A stretch of 64,000 nucleotides of DNA from Bettongia penicillata ogilbyi. Its lineage: Eukaryota > Chordata > Mammalia > Diprotodontia > Potoroidae. The position numbers and the translations under genes were made by a program. Below the pieces are notes generated by a model. It was not told the origin of the DNA and did not search any database. It saw nothing but the letters and a program-made list of their open reading frames with translations. Shown piece after piece: positions 44,011 to 55,905 of this stretch (positions within the stretch are counted from its first letter, which is position 1; every line of letters starts with the position of its first letter). The stretch is from contig JAJHZJ010000532.1 in assembly GCA_023548195.1 (NCBI GenBank), forward strand, positions 700,001-764,000, in the 5' to 3' direction.

Positions 44011-45700
44011 TTAAAGTAATATAGGCAACTTATTACCCCCACAAAGTTGTTCAGAATGATTCAAGAAGAATTTGTATGGCAATGCCTCCTTTAGACAGGG
44101 CTGTCCCTATAAATGAGTTTTCTAAATAACTTAATTTTATGTAACCCTTTAAAAATACCTAAACTTTTCATAAAATGACAAAAATTCTTCTAAAGTAAAT
44201 TACATACTACTGTGCCTTCTTACATAGAGTGTACTGGACATAATCAGCAAGAAAATTCCTACATTTGGAAAGAAAAACAAATCTGCTACCACTCTGGGAT
44301 GGCAAGGCAACTTTTACGTTTCTCCAACGTTCAAATGAAGCCATCCCTATAATACCTTGATGATTTAGGGTAATCATTAGAAATACCAATTTTTGTACTG
44401 ACTTGTTAATAACCCTAAGATGTAGCTATAGAATTCTCTGTACCTACACTGAATGAAACCAACCTATTAAGTCTTTTGAATTACTTTGCATTCTTTCAAA
44501 ATGGTTCTCACAGAGTAACAGTTTTCACTTCTTATTCTTTGTAGCAGTCAGTATATAGGTCTCTTCCTTCTTCACACAATCCATCTCCACTCTCCAAGTT
44601 CACCCTCCCCTCCACTAATAACAACTGCTTCTAATATTTGTTGAACTGCAAAAACAGACAAACTAAGTTGTTAAAAACTCTGTGCAAAAATATGCTGAGT
44701 ACATGAGCTTTAGTGCACAGTGCTTATCTAACATCTCAACTTCTTCTGGAGGTCTTTTTTACTTATTCCCTTATTTAGGCTATGATTCAGAGAGGTACGG
44801 TTACCCTTTTGTGGCCTCTGAATAAACTGAATTTACTACTGTAAATTCATCAATGGTATATCCATAACAGGTTACTGGAAACATTCAACAGTATATCACT
44901 AACTCCTAAGGATTGTTTCACATAGGGAAAATCTGCTCTCCTACAAAATGTTTCTTGTTGCTACTGTCACAGATAAAATATTGGACTAGATGGCCCACTG
45001 ACCTGACTCAGTGTAGCATGCCTTTGCTCTTATGTCCTAAATATTTAAGACTATCATTACCTGAAAATTCAAGATTATTGTAGTGCTACTGCTTTTCTGA
45101 CCAAAAAAAAGAGGCAATAACAAATAGAAGAGACAAATTTCAATTCTTATTTCCAAAAGTTAAAAGTTGTTAAGCAGGGTACATTCACAAACAAACCTTG
45201 GACTTTTCTCTTTTGAGGCCAAATAGATACCTGTCATTTATAACTCTTAGCAATTATTTCTCTGCTTTTTCTTCTACCAATTAATTCTTGACAGGGAGCT
45301 GGTAAAAAGTTGATAAAATTCCTCTGCTTCAGACTAACAGTACTTTAGACCTCCATTTTGAGGAAGCGCATAAATTACTCATATTTCAAAAATACAGAGC
45401 CAATTTTCAAAAGTGGAAAAAATAACACATAAAGTCACTTCATCCCACAGAAAAGCGGAGAATACAGATAAGAAGAGTAAAACCACAGGGCTATGTCAAC
45501 TCCAAAAAGTTGCTATCTACAACATTTACATCTAACTTCAAAAGAGGGGATGAAGGGCAAGTGAAGAAATGCAGAGAAAAAATTACCTGTTGAGCTGATT
45601 ACTTCAGATCACTGCTTAAAGAGCTGAGATTATCAAGTCTAATGATGCTACGTGTTTTCAATTTTGGGGAAATGTGGTACATATTTGATTAACAATGTGG
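44011..45700. other. Unassigned intronic DNA
   Basis: I see no gene, RNA gene or confident repeat in this 1.7 kb. Confidence 0.4.
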
Positions 45701-46381
45701 GGACTGAGAGAGCAGAGCCAAGATGGCAGAGCAGAAAGATGCACATACTCTATCTCTTCCCCCACAGCCCATAAAATACCTGTAAAGAATGACTTTCAAC
45801 AAATTCTAGAGCAGGAGAAGTCACAACGGAGTGGAGGACACTTCCAGCCCAGGGTGACAGGAAAGGTCTGTTGCACTGAACATGGAGCAGAGCCCAGCCA
45901 TACGGCATGGCACTGGGAGGAGGACCCAAGCAGGTCTCGGGGGCACAATCCCCAGCAACGGTACAGATCCCTCAATCTACAGGTGCCAAAGGTCAGTGAG
46001 AGGGCTTTTTCAGCTGGTTGAGAAGGCAGCAGGGTACCCCCATAGCTTGGGCCCCAGGCGGATGCGGAAGAGGCTGAGATGGCTCCCACAGAGGGCAGCA
46101 GCCAGCATCCATTGTTGGAGGTATCATCATAAAGCCCCTGGGGGAATTGAGTAGCTGATCTGAATCTCAGCCCCAACTGCTGATGTGGCAGAACTGGAGG
46201 CCAGTAGTTGTGGAAAGGAAATTCTACTACTCACAGATTCTGGGCACAAAAGTTTCTGGTTGCTCCCAGACCAGTGTGCAGGCTTAATTGTGCCACCTCA
46301 GAGGAAATGAGATCTTACAGAGCCCCAGAGTATACCCTAGTCTTGACAAAGAACCCAAAAGTCAAGTAACTGGCTGGGAAA

Positions 46382-47492
46382 ATGCCCAAAAAAGGGGGAA
46401 AAATTAAGACTATAGAAAGTTACTTTCTTGGTGAACAGGTATCTCCTCCCATCCTTTCAGATGAATAAGAACAATGCTTACCCCAAGGAATGACATAAGA
46501 GTCAAAGCTTCTGTATCCCAAATATCCAAAATAAATATTCAATTGTCTCAGGTCATAGAAGAGCTCAAAAAGGATTTTGAAAATCAAGTAAGAGAAGTGG
46601 AGGAAAAATTGGGAAGAGAAAATGAGAGTGAAGCAAGAAAATCATGAAAAGTAAGCCAACAGTTTGCTAAAGGAGACCCAAAAAAATGCTGAAGAAAATA
46701 ACACCTGTAAAAACAGACTAACTCAATTGGCAAGAAAGGTCCAAAAAGTCAATGAGGAGAAGAATGCTTTCAAAAGCAGAATTAGCCAAACAGAAAAGGA
46801 GGTTCAAAAGCTTACTGAAGAAAACAGTTCTTTCAAAATTAGAATGGAACAGATGGAGGCTAATGACTTTATGAGAAACCAAGAAATCATAAAACAAAAG
46901 AATGAAAAAAATGGAAGATAATGTGAAATATCTAACTGAAAAAACAACTGACCTGGAAAATAGATTCAGGAGAGACAATTTAAAAATTATGGGACTACCT
47001 GAAAGCCATGATCAAAAAAAGAGCCTAGACATCATCTTTCAGGAAATTATCAAGGAAAACTGCCCTGACATTCTAGAACGAAAAGGACAAAATAAATATT
47101 GAAAGAATCCACCGATCACCTCCTGAAAGAGACCCAAAAAGAGAAACTCCTAGGAACATTGTAGCCAAATTCCAGAGTTCCCAGGTCAAGGAGAAAATAT
47201 TGCAAGCAGCCAGAAAGAAAAAGTTTGAGTATTGTGGAAACACAATCAGGATAACACAAGATCTAGCATCTTCCACGTTAAGGGATAGAAGGTCTTGGAA
47301 TATGATATTCCAGGAGTCAAAGAAAATGGGATTAAAACCAAGAATTACCTATCCAGAAAAACTGAGTATAATATTTCAGGGGAAAAAAATGATCTTTCAT
47401 TAAAATAGAGGACTTTCAAGCATTCTTGATGAAAACAGCAGAGATGAAAAGAAAATCTGACTTTCAAACACAAGAAATCAAGAGAAGCATGA
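46382..47492 (+). pseudogene. H6 ORF1, broken
   Basis: Readable in three or more pieces: the coiled coil (46664-46921, with EKEVQKLTEENSSFKIRMEQ), the RRM (46902-47102, MGLPESHDQKKSLDII), and the C-terminal domain (47200-47403, ITQDLASSTLRDRRSWN and RITYPEKLSI). Frameshifts lie near 46621, 46910 and 47088, with a stop at 47401. The C-terminal wording (KKFEYCGN) groups it with H2 and H8, the older copies. Confidence 0.8.
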
Positions 47493-47616
47493 AAAAGTAA
47501 ACAGGAAAGAATAATCACAAGAGACTTACTAAAGTTGAAGTGTTTACATTCCTACATGAAAGACAATATTTGTAACTCTTGAAACTTTTCTCAGGACCTG
47601 GGTAGTTGGCAGGATT

Positions 47617-47666
<50 letters not shown>
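47617..47666 (+). repeat. (CA)n microsatellite in H6 3'UTR
   Basis: CATACATACATA leading into about 22 pure CA units, the purest of the HAL1-borne tracts here. Confidence 0.95.
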
Positions 47667-48145
47667 CACAGGGTGAGTTGAGTAGGAAGGGATGATATCT
47701 AAAAAAAATAAAATTAAAGGGTGAGAGAGGAATATAATGGGAGGAGAAAGGGAGAAATGGAATGGAGCAAATTATCTCTCATAAAAGAGGTAAGAAAAAG
47801 CCTTTTCAATAGAGGGAAAAAGGGGGAGGTAAGAGGGAAAAAGTGAAGCTTACTCTCATCATATCTGGCTCAAGGAAGGAATAAAATGCACACCCAATTT
47901 GGTATGAAAACGTATCTTACAAAACAGGAAAGTGGGGAGAAGGGAATAAGTAGGGTATGGGGGAGGATGGAAGGGAGGGCAAATGAGAGGAGGGAACAAT
48001 TAGAAGTAAACCCTCTTGGGGAGGCACAAGGTCAAAAGAGAGAAAAGAAGAAATAGAGGGGCAGGATAGGATGGAGGGAAACATAGTTAGTTAGTCTTAC
48101 ACAATAATGACTGTTATGGAAGTCATTTGCAAAACTACATATATA

Positions 48146-48525
48146 TACAAGGAATCCACCAATCACTGCCTGCAAGAGATCCAAAAAGAGAAACTCCTAG
48201 GAACATTGTGGCCAAATTCCAGAATTCCCAGGTCAAGGAGAAAATATTGCAAGCAACTAGAAAGAAATAGCTCCAATATTGTGGAAATAGAATCAGGATA
48301 ACACAAGATCTAGCAGCTTCTACATTAAGGGATCGAAGGGCGTGGAATAGGATATTCCAGAAGTCAAAGGAACTAGGACTCAAACCAAGAATCACCTACC
48401 CAGCAAAACTGAGTATAATATTTCAGGGGAAAATATGGTCTTTCAATGAAACAGAGGACCTTCAAGCATTCTTGATGCAAAGACCAGATCTGAAAAGAAA
48501 ATTTGACTTTCAAACACAAGAATGA
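48146..48525 (+). pseudogene. H7 ORF1 C-terminal fragment
   Basis: Only the last third of ORF1 remains, as DNA matching the C-terminal domain (ITQDLAASTLRDRRAWNR, RITYPAKLSI), with a stop at about 48268 in AGAAATAG. It ends at the family stop 48523-48525. Confidence 0.8.
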
Positions 48526-48659
48526 GAAGAAGCATGAAAAAAGTAAAAAGCAAAGAGAAGTCATAAGGGACTTACCAAAGTTGAACTGTTTACATTCCTA
48601 CATGGAAAGACAATATTTGTAAGTCTTGAAACTTTTCAGTATCTGGGTAGTTGGTGGGA

Positions 48660-48730
48660 TTACACACACACACATACACACGCACGCACACACGCGCACA
48701 GACACACATACACACATGCACACACACAGA
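48660..48730 (+). repeat. Interrupted (CA)n microsatellite in H7 3'UTR
   Basis: CA with CG/TA/TG interruptions at the conserved HAL1 position. Confidence 0.9.
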
Positions 48731-49912
48731 GAGACAGAGAACACAGAGTGAATGGAATAAGATGGGATCATATCTTTAAAAAATGAAGTTAAGCGGTGAG
48801 AGAGAAATGTATTAGGATGAGAGACGGAGAAATGGAATGGGGCAAATTATCTCTCATAGAAGAGGCAGGCAGGAGACTTTTTAATGGAGGGAAAAAGAGG
48901 AGAGATGAGAGAAAAACATGAAGTTTACTCTCATCACATTTAACTAAGAATGAAATAAAATGCACACTCATTTTGGTATGACAATCTATCTTACAATACA
49001 GGAAAGTGGGGGAGAAGGAGATAAGCAGGGTAGGGGGGATGATGGAAGGGAGGGCAATGGGAGAAGGGAGCAATTTGAAGTCAACACTCAGGGAGGGACA
49101 GGATCAAAAGACAGAATAGAAACAATGGGGGGCAGGATAGGATGGAGGGAAATACATTTAGTCTTACACAGCACTACACAGATATGGCCTATATTGAATT
49201 GCCTGCCTTCCCTAAGGGAATGGGTGGGGAGGGAGGGATGGGGAGAAGTTGGAACTCAAAGTTTTAGGAATAACTGTTGAGTATTGTTCTTGCTACTTGG
49301 AAATAAGACATATAGGTAATGGGGAACAGAAAGTTATCTGGCCCTACAGGACAAAAGAGAAGATGGGGACAAGGGAAGGGAGGGATGATAGAAGAGAGGG
49401 CAGATTAGTGATAGGGGAAATTAGAATGCTTGGTGTATTGGGGTGGGGGGAGGGGACAAATGGGGAGAAAATTTGGAACCCAAAATTTTGTGAAAATGAA
49501 AGTAAAAAGTTAAATAAATTTATTAAAAAAAAAAAAAACTATACATATGTAGCCTATATTGAATTGCTTGCCTTCTCAGTGGGAAAGGTGGGGAGGGACG
49601 GGAGGGAGGAAGGAAGAGAAGTTGGAACTCAAAGTTTTAGGAACAAATGTTGAGTATTGTTCTTGCATACAACTGGGAAATAAGAAATACCAGTAACAGG
49701 GTATAGAAATTTATCTTGCCCTACAGGACAAAAAAGAAGATGGAGAAACAGGAAGGGAGGGATGTTAGAAGGGAGAGCAGATTGGTAGTAGGGGTAATCA
49801 GAATGCTAGGAGTTTGGGGGTGGGGGAGGGGAGAGATGGGGAGAAAATTTGGAACTCCAAATTTTGTGGAAATGAATGTTGAAAACTTAAAATAAATAAT
49901 TAAAAGAAAAAA

Positions 49913-50690
49913 ATGTGAGAACCATATACATTTGTATTAAAAGAAGTTTTTAAATTTACATTTCTACTTTAGCAAATATTTCTGAAGGAAAAAACCTGCA
50001 ATAAATGCTATATATGCCCCACATATCCTCAGAACGTGAGCTGTACAACAGTGGTAAAGGTAAAAACAAACTTGGGAAGATGGCACAGTTTGGGAAAGGT
50101 GGTTTCTGAAAGGGTTGCTGTACAGAAATCAATACAATTTCCCCATAGGTTCATGATGTAAAATTCTATAATCAAGGCCTGTAGATTTGTAATTATGGTA
50201 TGTCAGCTACATTTAAACAAGAGTGTTAAAAGATTGTTAAAGTTAAACTAACACAATTGCAGTGTGAATTGTCTTAGTCTCATTCTAATCTACTGATGTC
50301 ACTTTCATTTAATCAGAGGCAAACTATGGGCCAATGTCAGTGCTATTTCAAATGCCCTAACACTCTATGTTCACATTAGATTTTTGTTTGTTAGCAATGC
50401 AAAATGGCTATGTAAAAATATATTTAAGAAAGTTATTTTTAATCTATTCATTTATTCACCCGTGGAACATTTCAGCTGACTTCATTGTAAAATAAGTTGG
50501 TTTCAAAGTGAGTAAGGAATCTTTTGTATTAACTGAATGGGTGCATTTTTTTCTTAAGAGAAAATTTTCAAAACCATACAGTGAACACAAAGCCATTTAT
50601 TTTTGGAAAAGAGTAGTTTATTCAAAACTGTATGTCAGCAACTAGCATAAATTCCATGTTTTTCTTCTCTCCTGGAGCAAATTCTTTTAT
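49913..50690. other. Unassigned intronic DNA
   Basis: No gene or repeat family recognised. Confidence 0.4.
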
Positions 50691-50694
50691 ATAT

Positions 50695-50870
50695 ATTTAA
50701 ATGTGGAAGGGAACTCAGAAACCATCAGACCAGTGTCTTCATCTTACAGGCAAGGAAACTGAGACTCAGAAAAGTTGAGTGATTTGTCCTAGGTCAGAGA
50801 GCTAGTGTTATAGACAAGATCTGAACATGTCTTCTTGACTCCAAATCTTTCCACTCCAACGCAAAAATTT
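50695..50870 (-). mobile_element. MIR/CORE SINE, antisense
   Basis: 'tcatcttacaggcaaggaaactgagactcagaaaagttgagtgatttgtcctaggtcagagagctag', then 'tcttcttgactccaaatctttccactcca'. A TA-rich low-complexity tract follows at about 50996-51090. Confidence 0.65.
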
Positions 50871-51540
50871 TCCTTTATTATATAGCTTATATTAAAAAAA
50901 AAGTGTATATAACACAGTTGTGGAAGAAAAAGTCTATTTGCAAATTAAAATAATGTTGTACATTATTATTTAAAAGTTTAACATGATCAAGATATGGCAT
51001 ATAATATGCAGTATATAGTTATATATAGTATATAGTAATTATATACATCTATATATGGTACAGAGTCAGATATACCATATATATATAGTTCTCCTACAAG
51101 GAAAGCAACAAGTGCCGAAGACTCCTTGAAGAAGTAAGCTGTAACAAATAACAACTCTAACCATATATCACAGTTAAATGACTTCCACAAAACAAGCTAA
51201 GCAGGTCAGAAGGTAGCTACCAGAAGAAGATCCCAGCTTTTCAAAAGGCATGTATTACCACAAAACTCACTGAAGATTTCCAGGTATGATAGCATAAACA
51301 AATGTATCTTATAACCAAATTACCTAGGTATTTCAGGAATCATATGGTGAAACACACACGTAAATTTTATTTTCATACAAACTAGAAAATAAAATGGATA
51401 ACACTGGGAGGGGAGAACTCTTGTTATAATATCTTTTGTAAAAAAAAAATAGAGAGGTAATTTTTAGATTATTATAAAGCTCAAAATCATCATCATTGAA
51501 ATGGACTAACTTTAGATTACATGATTTTTGAAAAACTATA

Positions 51541-51782
51541 TCCAGCCAGGTAACTGCAGTGGACAGAGCACTGGGTCTGGAGTCAAGAAGACTCATCTTC
51601 CTGAGTTCAAATCTGTCCTCAGATATTAGCTGTGTAACCTTGGACAAGTCACTAACTCTATTGTTTCAGTTTCCTCACCTGTAAAATGAGCTGGAGAAGG
51701 AAATGGCAAACCACTCCAGTATCTGCCAAGAAAATCCCAAAGTGGGTCATGAAGTTGTTAGAAACAACTGAACAATAATCCA
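51541..51782 (+). mobile_element. Marsupial tRNA/CORE SINE, full length
   Basis: Head 'gcagtggacagagcactgggtctggagtcaagaagact', core 'tgtgtaaccttggacaagtcac', 'cagtttcctcacctgtaaaatgagctggagaaggaaatggcaaaccactccagtatctgccaagaaaatccc', and tail 'tgaagttgttagaaacaactgaacaataa'. The ACTCCAGTATCT-GCCAAGAAAA and AACAACTGAACAA ends are typical of marsupial SINEs and are the best single clue to the host clade. Confidence 0.88.
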
Positions 51783-51814
51783 TGTAACACTAATCAGAGG
51801 AATCAGAGAATGAA

Positions 51815-52310
51815 AACCATAAAATTTCAAAGTTGGAAGGAGCCTCAGTAGACAGCTAGTCGAAGATGGCTATAAAAGAAATCCCCATTATAACACAATT
51901 CAACAAGGTGTCATTCAGTCATTTCCTGAAGATATCTAAGGAGTGGAAGCCATCACTATTGTCTCTCTAGGTAACTCATTACAAATTTAGACAACTGTAA
52001 TAGGAAGTCTTTTCGGACAACGAAACGAAATTTGTCTTTGTAACTTCCATCCATTATTCCTGGTTCTCTGGAGTCAAACAAAACAAATCTTATCCCTCCT
52101 CCACATGAAAGTCTTCCAAATACTTGAAATAAGTTCCCGTGTCCCCAGAGTCTTCTTTCCTTCAGCTGACTTGTGTTCAGTTCCTTCTACTGATGCTCAC
52201 ATGGCATGGACTGAAAGCCCTTCACCATCCTAGTTGCTCTCCCCTGGACACTCACAAGCTTATTAATCTCCTTCTTAATGAAATCAGACAAGAAAGGAGG
52301 ACTGTGAGAC
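51815..52310. mobile_element. L3/CR1-like interspersed repeat
   Basis: 'taggaagtctttt-cggacaa', 'aacttccatccattattcctggttctctggagtcaaacaaaacaaatcttatccctcctccacatgaaagtcttccaaatacttgaa', 'catggcatggactgaaagcccttcaccatcctagttgctctcccctggacac' is a well-known ancient amniote repeat, which I assign with reservations to the L3/CR1 group. A reverse-complement relative lies at 53230-53560. Confidence 0.55.
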
Positions 52311-52374
52311 TATCAAATTAAAAAAAAACAACTGTCTGGTACTCTGGTGGTAACTGTTGTCCTCCTAATATAGT

Positions 52375-52560
52375 GAAAGCCATGGGGATTTGAGAGAACA
52401 GTTATAATTCCTGCTCTTCAACTAACTAGCTGTGTGACCATGGGCAAGTCACTTTACCTCCCTATGCCTCAATTTTCTTTTCTATAAAATGAGGAAATTA
52501 AACCAGAACAAGGATTTCAACCCTCTTTCTGCCCCAAACATTCCTAGGTTCAGTTCTGAG
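52375..52560 (+). mobile_element. MIR/CORE SINE
   Basis: 'aactaactagctgtgtgaccatgggcaagtcactttacctccctatgcctcaattttcttttctataaaatgagg' is a clear MIR/CORE block. Confidence 0.75.
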
Positions 52561-53125
52561 CCATATATTCAATCCTCTTGCACTTTTTGCTCAGGTGACT
52601 ATGTAATCAAATTACCAAATCTTGTTAAGGAAAAATATTCAGATAGTAATACTACAAATAGATTCTATAAACTTCTAAATGAAAATGAAGTTGGAATGTG
52701 AAACCACTAGACAAAACAAACAAGACACAGTCTTCTTCCATCAGACATGCCACATTCAGAAGTGAATTTGGTGGCACAAATGCTTTCTAGCAACTGAATA
52801 AGTTTGAGCCCGCTCTCCCCAGAGACAAGGGTGGTATAGGGGCTCAGGGAAAAATGGTCACATTTCTATATCAGTGACATGGCGGGGGAAGGTGGGGTGT
52901 AGAGGGGAACACTAACTGTAAGTGGTAATTTATATTAGAGAGAGCATACTAAAACAAGACTTGCACTAATGTCCTTAGAGAAAACACCAGAACTCACTAG
53001 GGCAAATCCCTACAATCCTGAGGAGATGATACAGCCTCTGAGGAGTTAATTGGACAATGATGGTAGGATTTAGGACAAGGACCCAAGAATTTATATAAAC
53101 TACACTAATCTTATTAACCAGTATA
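52561..53125. other. Unassigned intronic DNA
   Basis: No gene or repeat family recognised. Confidence 0.4.
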
Positions 53126-53129
53126 CTAC

Positions 53130-53228
53130 CAGAGCCTTAATCATGTTTCCTTCCATCTCTGTATCTCCCTGAATACTTAACATTATACTTTGTACAGAGG
53201 AGACATTTAATAAATGTTTGTTGATTTT
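53130..53228 (+). mobile_element. L2 LINE 3' terminal fragment
   Basis: 'ctctgtatctccctgaatacttaacattatactttgtacagaggagacatttaataaatgtttgttgat' is the L2 end. Confidence 0.65.
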
Positions 53229-53229
53229 G

Positions 53230-53560
53230 GAGCACCTCCAAAGGATAATGACCAGAATGATAATTTCACTTTGGTGAAAGGAAATGGGTCTCCTTAGTCC
53301 AGGGAAGACATGAGGACTCTCATTTAAGAACTTTGTATTTGAAGTATTTGAAGGACTATCTTATGGAGGAAGTTATTTGACTACTTGGCCTCAGAGGGTA
53401 AAAGTAAGAAGCTATAAAGAGGCATATTTAAGTGTATTGCATGGGAAAATTTCCCTATTAATTAGAACTGTCCAAAAGTAGAATGAGTTTCCCCACAAGG
53501 GCGGAATCCTTTCTTTATTTTAGCCTATTATACTTCTCTACTGATCCATCTAATAGATAT
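53230..53560. mobile_element. L3/CR1-like repeat, opposite orientation to 51815
   Basis: 'ccaaaggataatgaccagaatgat', 'tttgtatttgaagtatttgaaggactatctta', 'gaactgtccaaaagtagaatgagtttcccc' corresponds to the reverse complement of the repeat type at 51815-52310. Confidence 0.5.
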
Positions 53561-54105
53561 AAGACATTTCAACACATGAATTAGCCATGTGACTTTTATT
53601 CTATATGGCTTTAAATTTTCAACTTTAAATTTCAAGTGTGGAGAATTTGAGGCCTATATTAAAGGTCGTAAGGCCAGCACCTGAGGTAACTAGAAAACCT
53701 TCCTCACTAAATGTGTTTTTCTTCCAGGTGCAGTATTACATTTAACTCAATCCTCTCTCCTAACATTCCAGTCCTAGGCAACCTCTTCCTTAAGGACCAG
53801 TAAAAAGAATATCTTTTTTTTCTTTCTTTCATATCAAATTTTCAGTTGCTCTCAGAAGACAATCATCTGAGGGAGTGGTTATCAGTTGTACTCTTCTTTC
53901 CTCCAAGACAATCACTTTAGGAAGAGGTGGTTACATTTGAAAATCTAAAAATCATTTAACACATAACTGTTAAAATCCATACTGGCATTATCCTTTACAA
54001 ATGAGTGATACTGCTACCTGCCCACATATGTGTTTTATCTATTCATTCTGGTTGAGGTGTTTTTTTTCCTTTTGGGTAGCAATGCAAGAACAGAGGCATA
54101 TGTCC
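53561..54105. other. Unassigned intronic DNA
   Basis: A direct repeat of a 'ctcagaagacaatca' / 'ctccaagacaatca' type lies near 53851 and 53902. Otherwise nothing is recognised. Confidence 0.35.
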
Positions 54106-54107
54106 CC

Positions 54108-54640
54108 TCCCCATGTCCCTCAATAAACTCCAGTGATTCCCTTATCTCTTCCAGGATCAAACACAACATCTGCTTGATGCTCCAAGTTTCTTTATAATCT
54201 AGTTCCCTCCTACCTTTCCAGGTTTCTTACAGCTCATTCCCTACACAGTCTTCAATTCAGTGACACTGGCTTCCTGCATGTTCCACAAACATGACAATCC
54301 TCTCAGTCCCAGCCATTTTCTTGGCCATCCCCAGTGACGAGGTTATTCCTCTCCTTACCTCCTGTGCTCTGCCTACTGAGCTCCCTCGGTTCCTTTCAAT
54401 CTCATCTTTGTAAAATCACTTCTTTGAGTGGAAGCCTTCCCTAACCCTTCTTAATTCTAGTGTCTTCCCTCTGTTAATTATTTCCTATTTGTCCTGTGTA
54501 CAGTTTGTTTTGTATGCATTTGCTGGCACTCTCCCTCACTGGATTGTAAACTCCTGGATGACAGTAATCCTTCTGACTTTTTTTTGTGTCCTCAGTGATT
54601 AAAGGTGCACTTAATACATCTTTATTGATTGATTCACTAT
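54108..54640 (+). mobile_element. L2 LINE 3' end
   Basis: Long L2 3' block: 'ccagtgattcccttatctcttccaggatcaaacacaac', 'tcctacctttccaggtttcttacagctcattcc', 'cttccctctgttaattatttcctatttgtcctgtg', 'ggattgtaaactcctggatgacag', and 'cttaatacatctttattgattgatt'. Confidence 0.8.
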
Positions 54641-55640
54641 TCATGTATCACAAGACTTTAAAATGTTAACTTGCTACATAGTGCAAACCTAAACTATAAT
54701 TTAGGGAATGACTGGTGAGCACAGTAACTAAGACACAATTCCCTCATGACACTGGTGCAACCAAAACAAAATTAACACCCAAAATACAAGCCACGTTACA
54801 AGGGGGAAAAAGTGGGCAGATTATGTAGCACGGATAACATATGGACCACAAGAAGGATTCCATGAAACCACAAAAATCTAACTGGGAGGATGAAAATTCA
54901 GTGAAACATGCAAAGGGTCAGGCTATTTGAGTAAGTTTATTTTGTCATTCAATGGATCTACACTCTGCCCTTAAATGGCAGCCTCAAATAAAAATGTTAT
55001 AGTTAAGGAAGATGCAGTAGAAATCATGATACATGCTAAGGAAATATCTTTGCCCAGGGTATTTAGAGTTTCTACATTAATGCAGCCATGCATTTCTTTA
55101 ACATCTCATCTATGTTGGAGCCAAGAGATTACGGTTCTTGTCTACTTGGTAACTAAAGAGTGTGCTGGGATTTGTAATAATCTGTTGTTAGGAATTACTG
55201 AGGAGAGCTATGTTCTAATTAATTATTGGTGGCTACTTATCCACAGTCACAAAATTTTGAAAATGTCATTATTTTTCAACGTTTATTATCAATTATTTGT
55301 AAACACAACCCACTTGACCTTTGCTCTCAAATCCTGTCTATCAAGTACCAATGCTTTGACATCACAAATGCCAAAAACAAGTCAAAGCCCCATAATACTT
55401 TTACCACACTTCAAAAGAGTCATCAATACTTTTGTCCTGTAAAAAGGAAATGACATATTGATTTCAAAATTTGCTATCTTAAAAACAATTTTTAAAATTT
55501 GCCAGTCATTAATTAGTTACTGGATAAAGTTATCTCATATAATGAAAGAATGGAAATGCAAAAGTCACCTTTTCTGAAAGACCTGGCTTCAAGTACTGCC
55601 TCTGAGAGATACTAGCTATCCAACTATAAGCAAGCCAATC
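54641..55640. other. Unique-looking DNA with a 155-codon open frame
   Basis: 54975-55442 (+) is open for 155 codons, the longest frame outside known repeats. It has no motif that I recognise, many Ser/Leu/Ile/Asn residues as expected of AT-rich DNA, a poor start context (T at -3), and no sign of splicing signals or a paired exon. I treat it as probably non-coding. Confidence 0.3.
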
Positions 55641-55905
55641 AGTCAATTAAACACTTATTAAGCACCTCCTATGTGCAAGGCACAGTGCTAAACCCTTGGG
55701 GAAAGAAAAAGAGGCTTCAAGGAGCTTACAATCCAATGGGGAAAACAATATGCAAACAAATATATACAAAGCAAGCAGTATACAGAATACATAAGAAGTC
55801 ATTAAAAGAGAAAAAAGTATTGGAATTAAAAAGGGATTATAGAGATCTTCAGATAGAAGGCTCGATTATAGTTGGGACTTAAAGGAAGACAAGGATGTCC
55901 ACAGT
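55632..55905 (-). mobile_element. L2 LINE 3' end, antisense
   Basis: 'acacttattaagcacctcctatgtgcaaggcacagtgctaaac', 'ggagcttacaatccaatgggga', 'caaacaaatatatacaaagcaagcagtatacag', 'tagttgggacttaaaggaaga' is the reverse complement of the L2 3' end seen at 54108. Confidence 0.75.

Larger units (their letters stand above)
48146..49536 (+). mobile_element. H7: 5'-truncated HAL1 inserted in the H6 3'UTR
   Basis: Begins abruptly inside ORF1 (at 'caaggaatccaccaatcac') and runs to 'taaatttatt' plus a 13-14 A tail at about 49523-49536. It is inserted between the two halves of the H6 3'UTR. The flanks 'aaaactacatatatat' and 'aaaactatacatatgta' look like an eroded duplication. Subfamily: closest to H5 by 3' end wording. 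Confidence 0.85.
45703..49912 (+). mobile_element. H6: older HAL1 element interrupted by H7
   Basis: Starts near GAGAGCAGAGCCAAGATGGCAG and runs through 5'UTR, ORF1 (46382-47492), CA tract (47617-47666) and 3'UTR to about 48145. It then resumes after H7 at 49537 with 'gcctatattgaattgcttgccttctcagtggg' and continues to 'aacttaaaataaataattaaaag' near 49905. Its text is more diverged than H7. A possible degenerate duplication is 'acaatgtgggga' upstream against 'aaaatgtgagaa' downstream. Confidence 0.8.
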
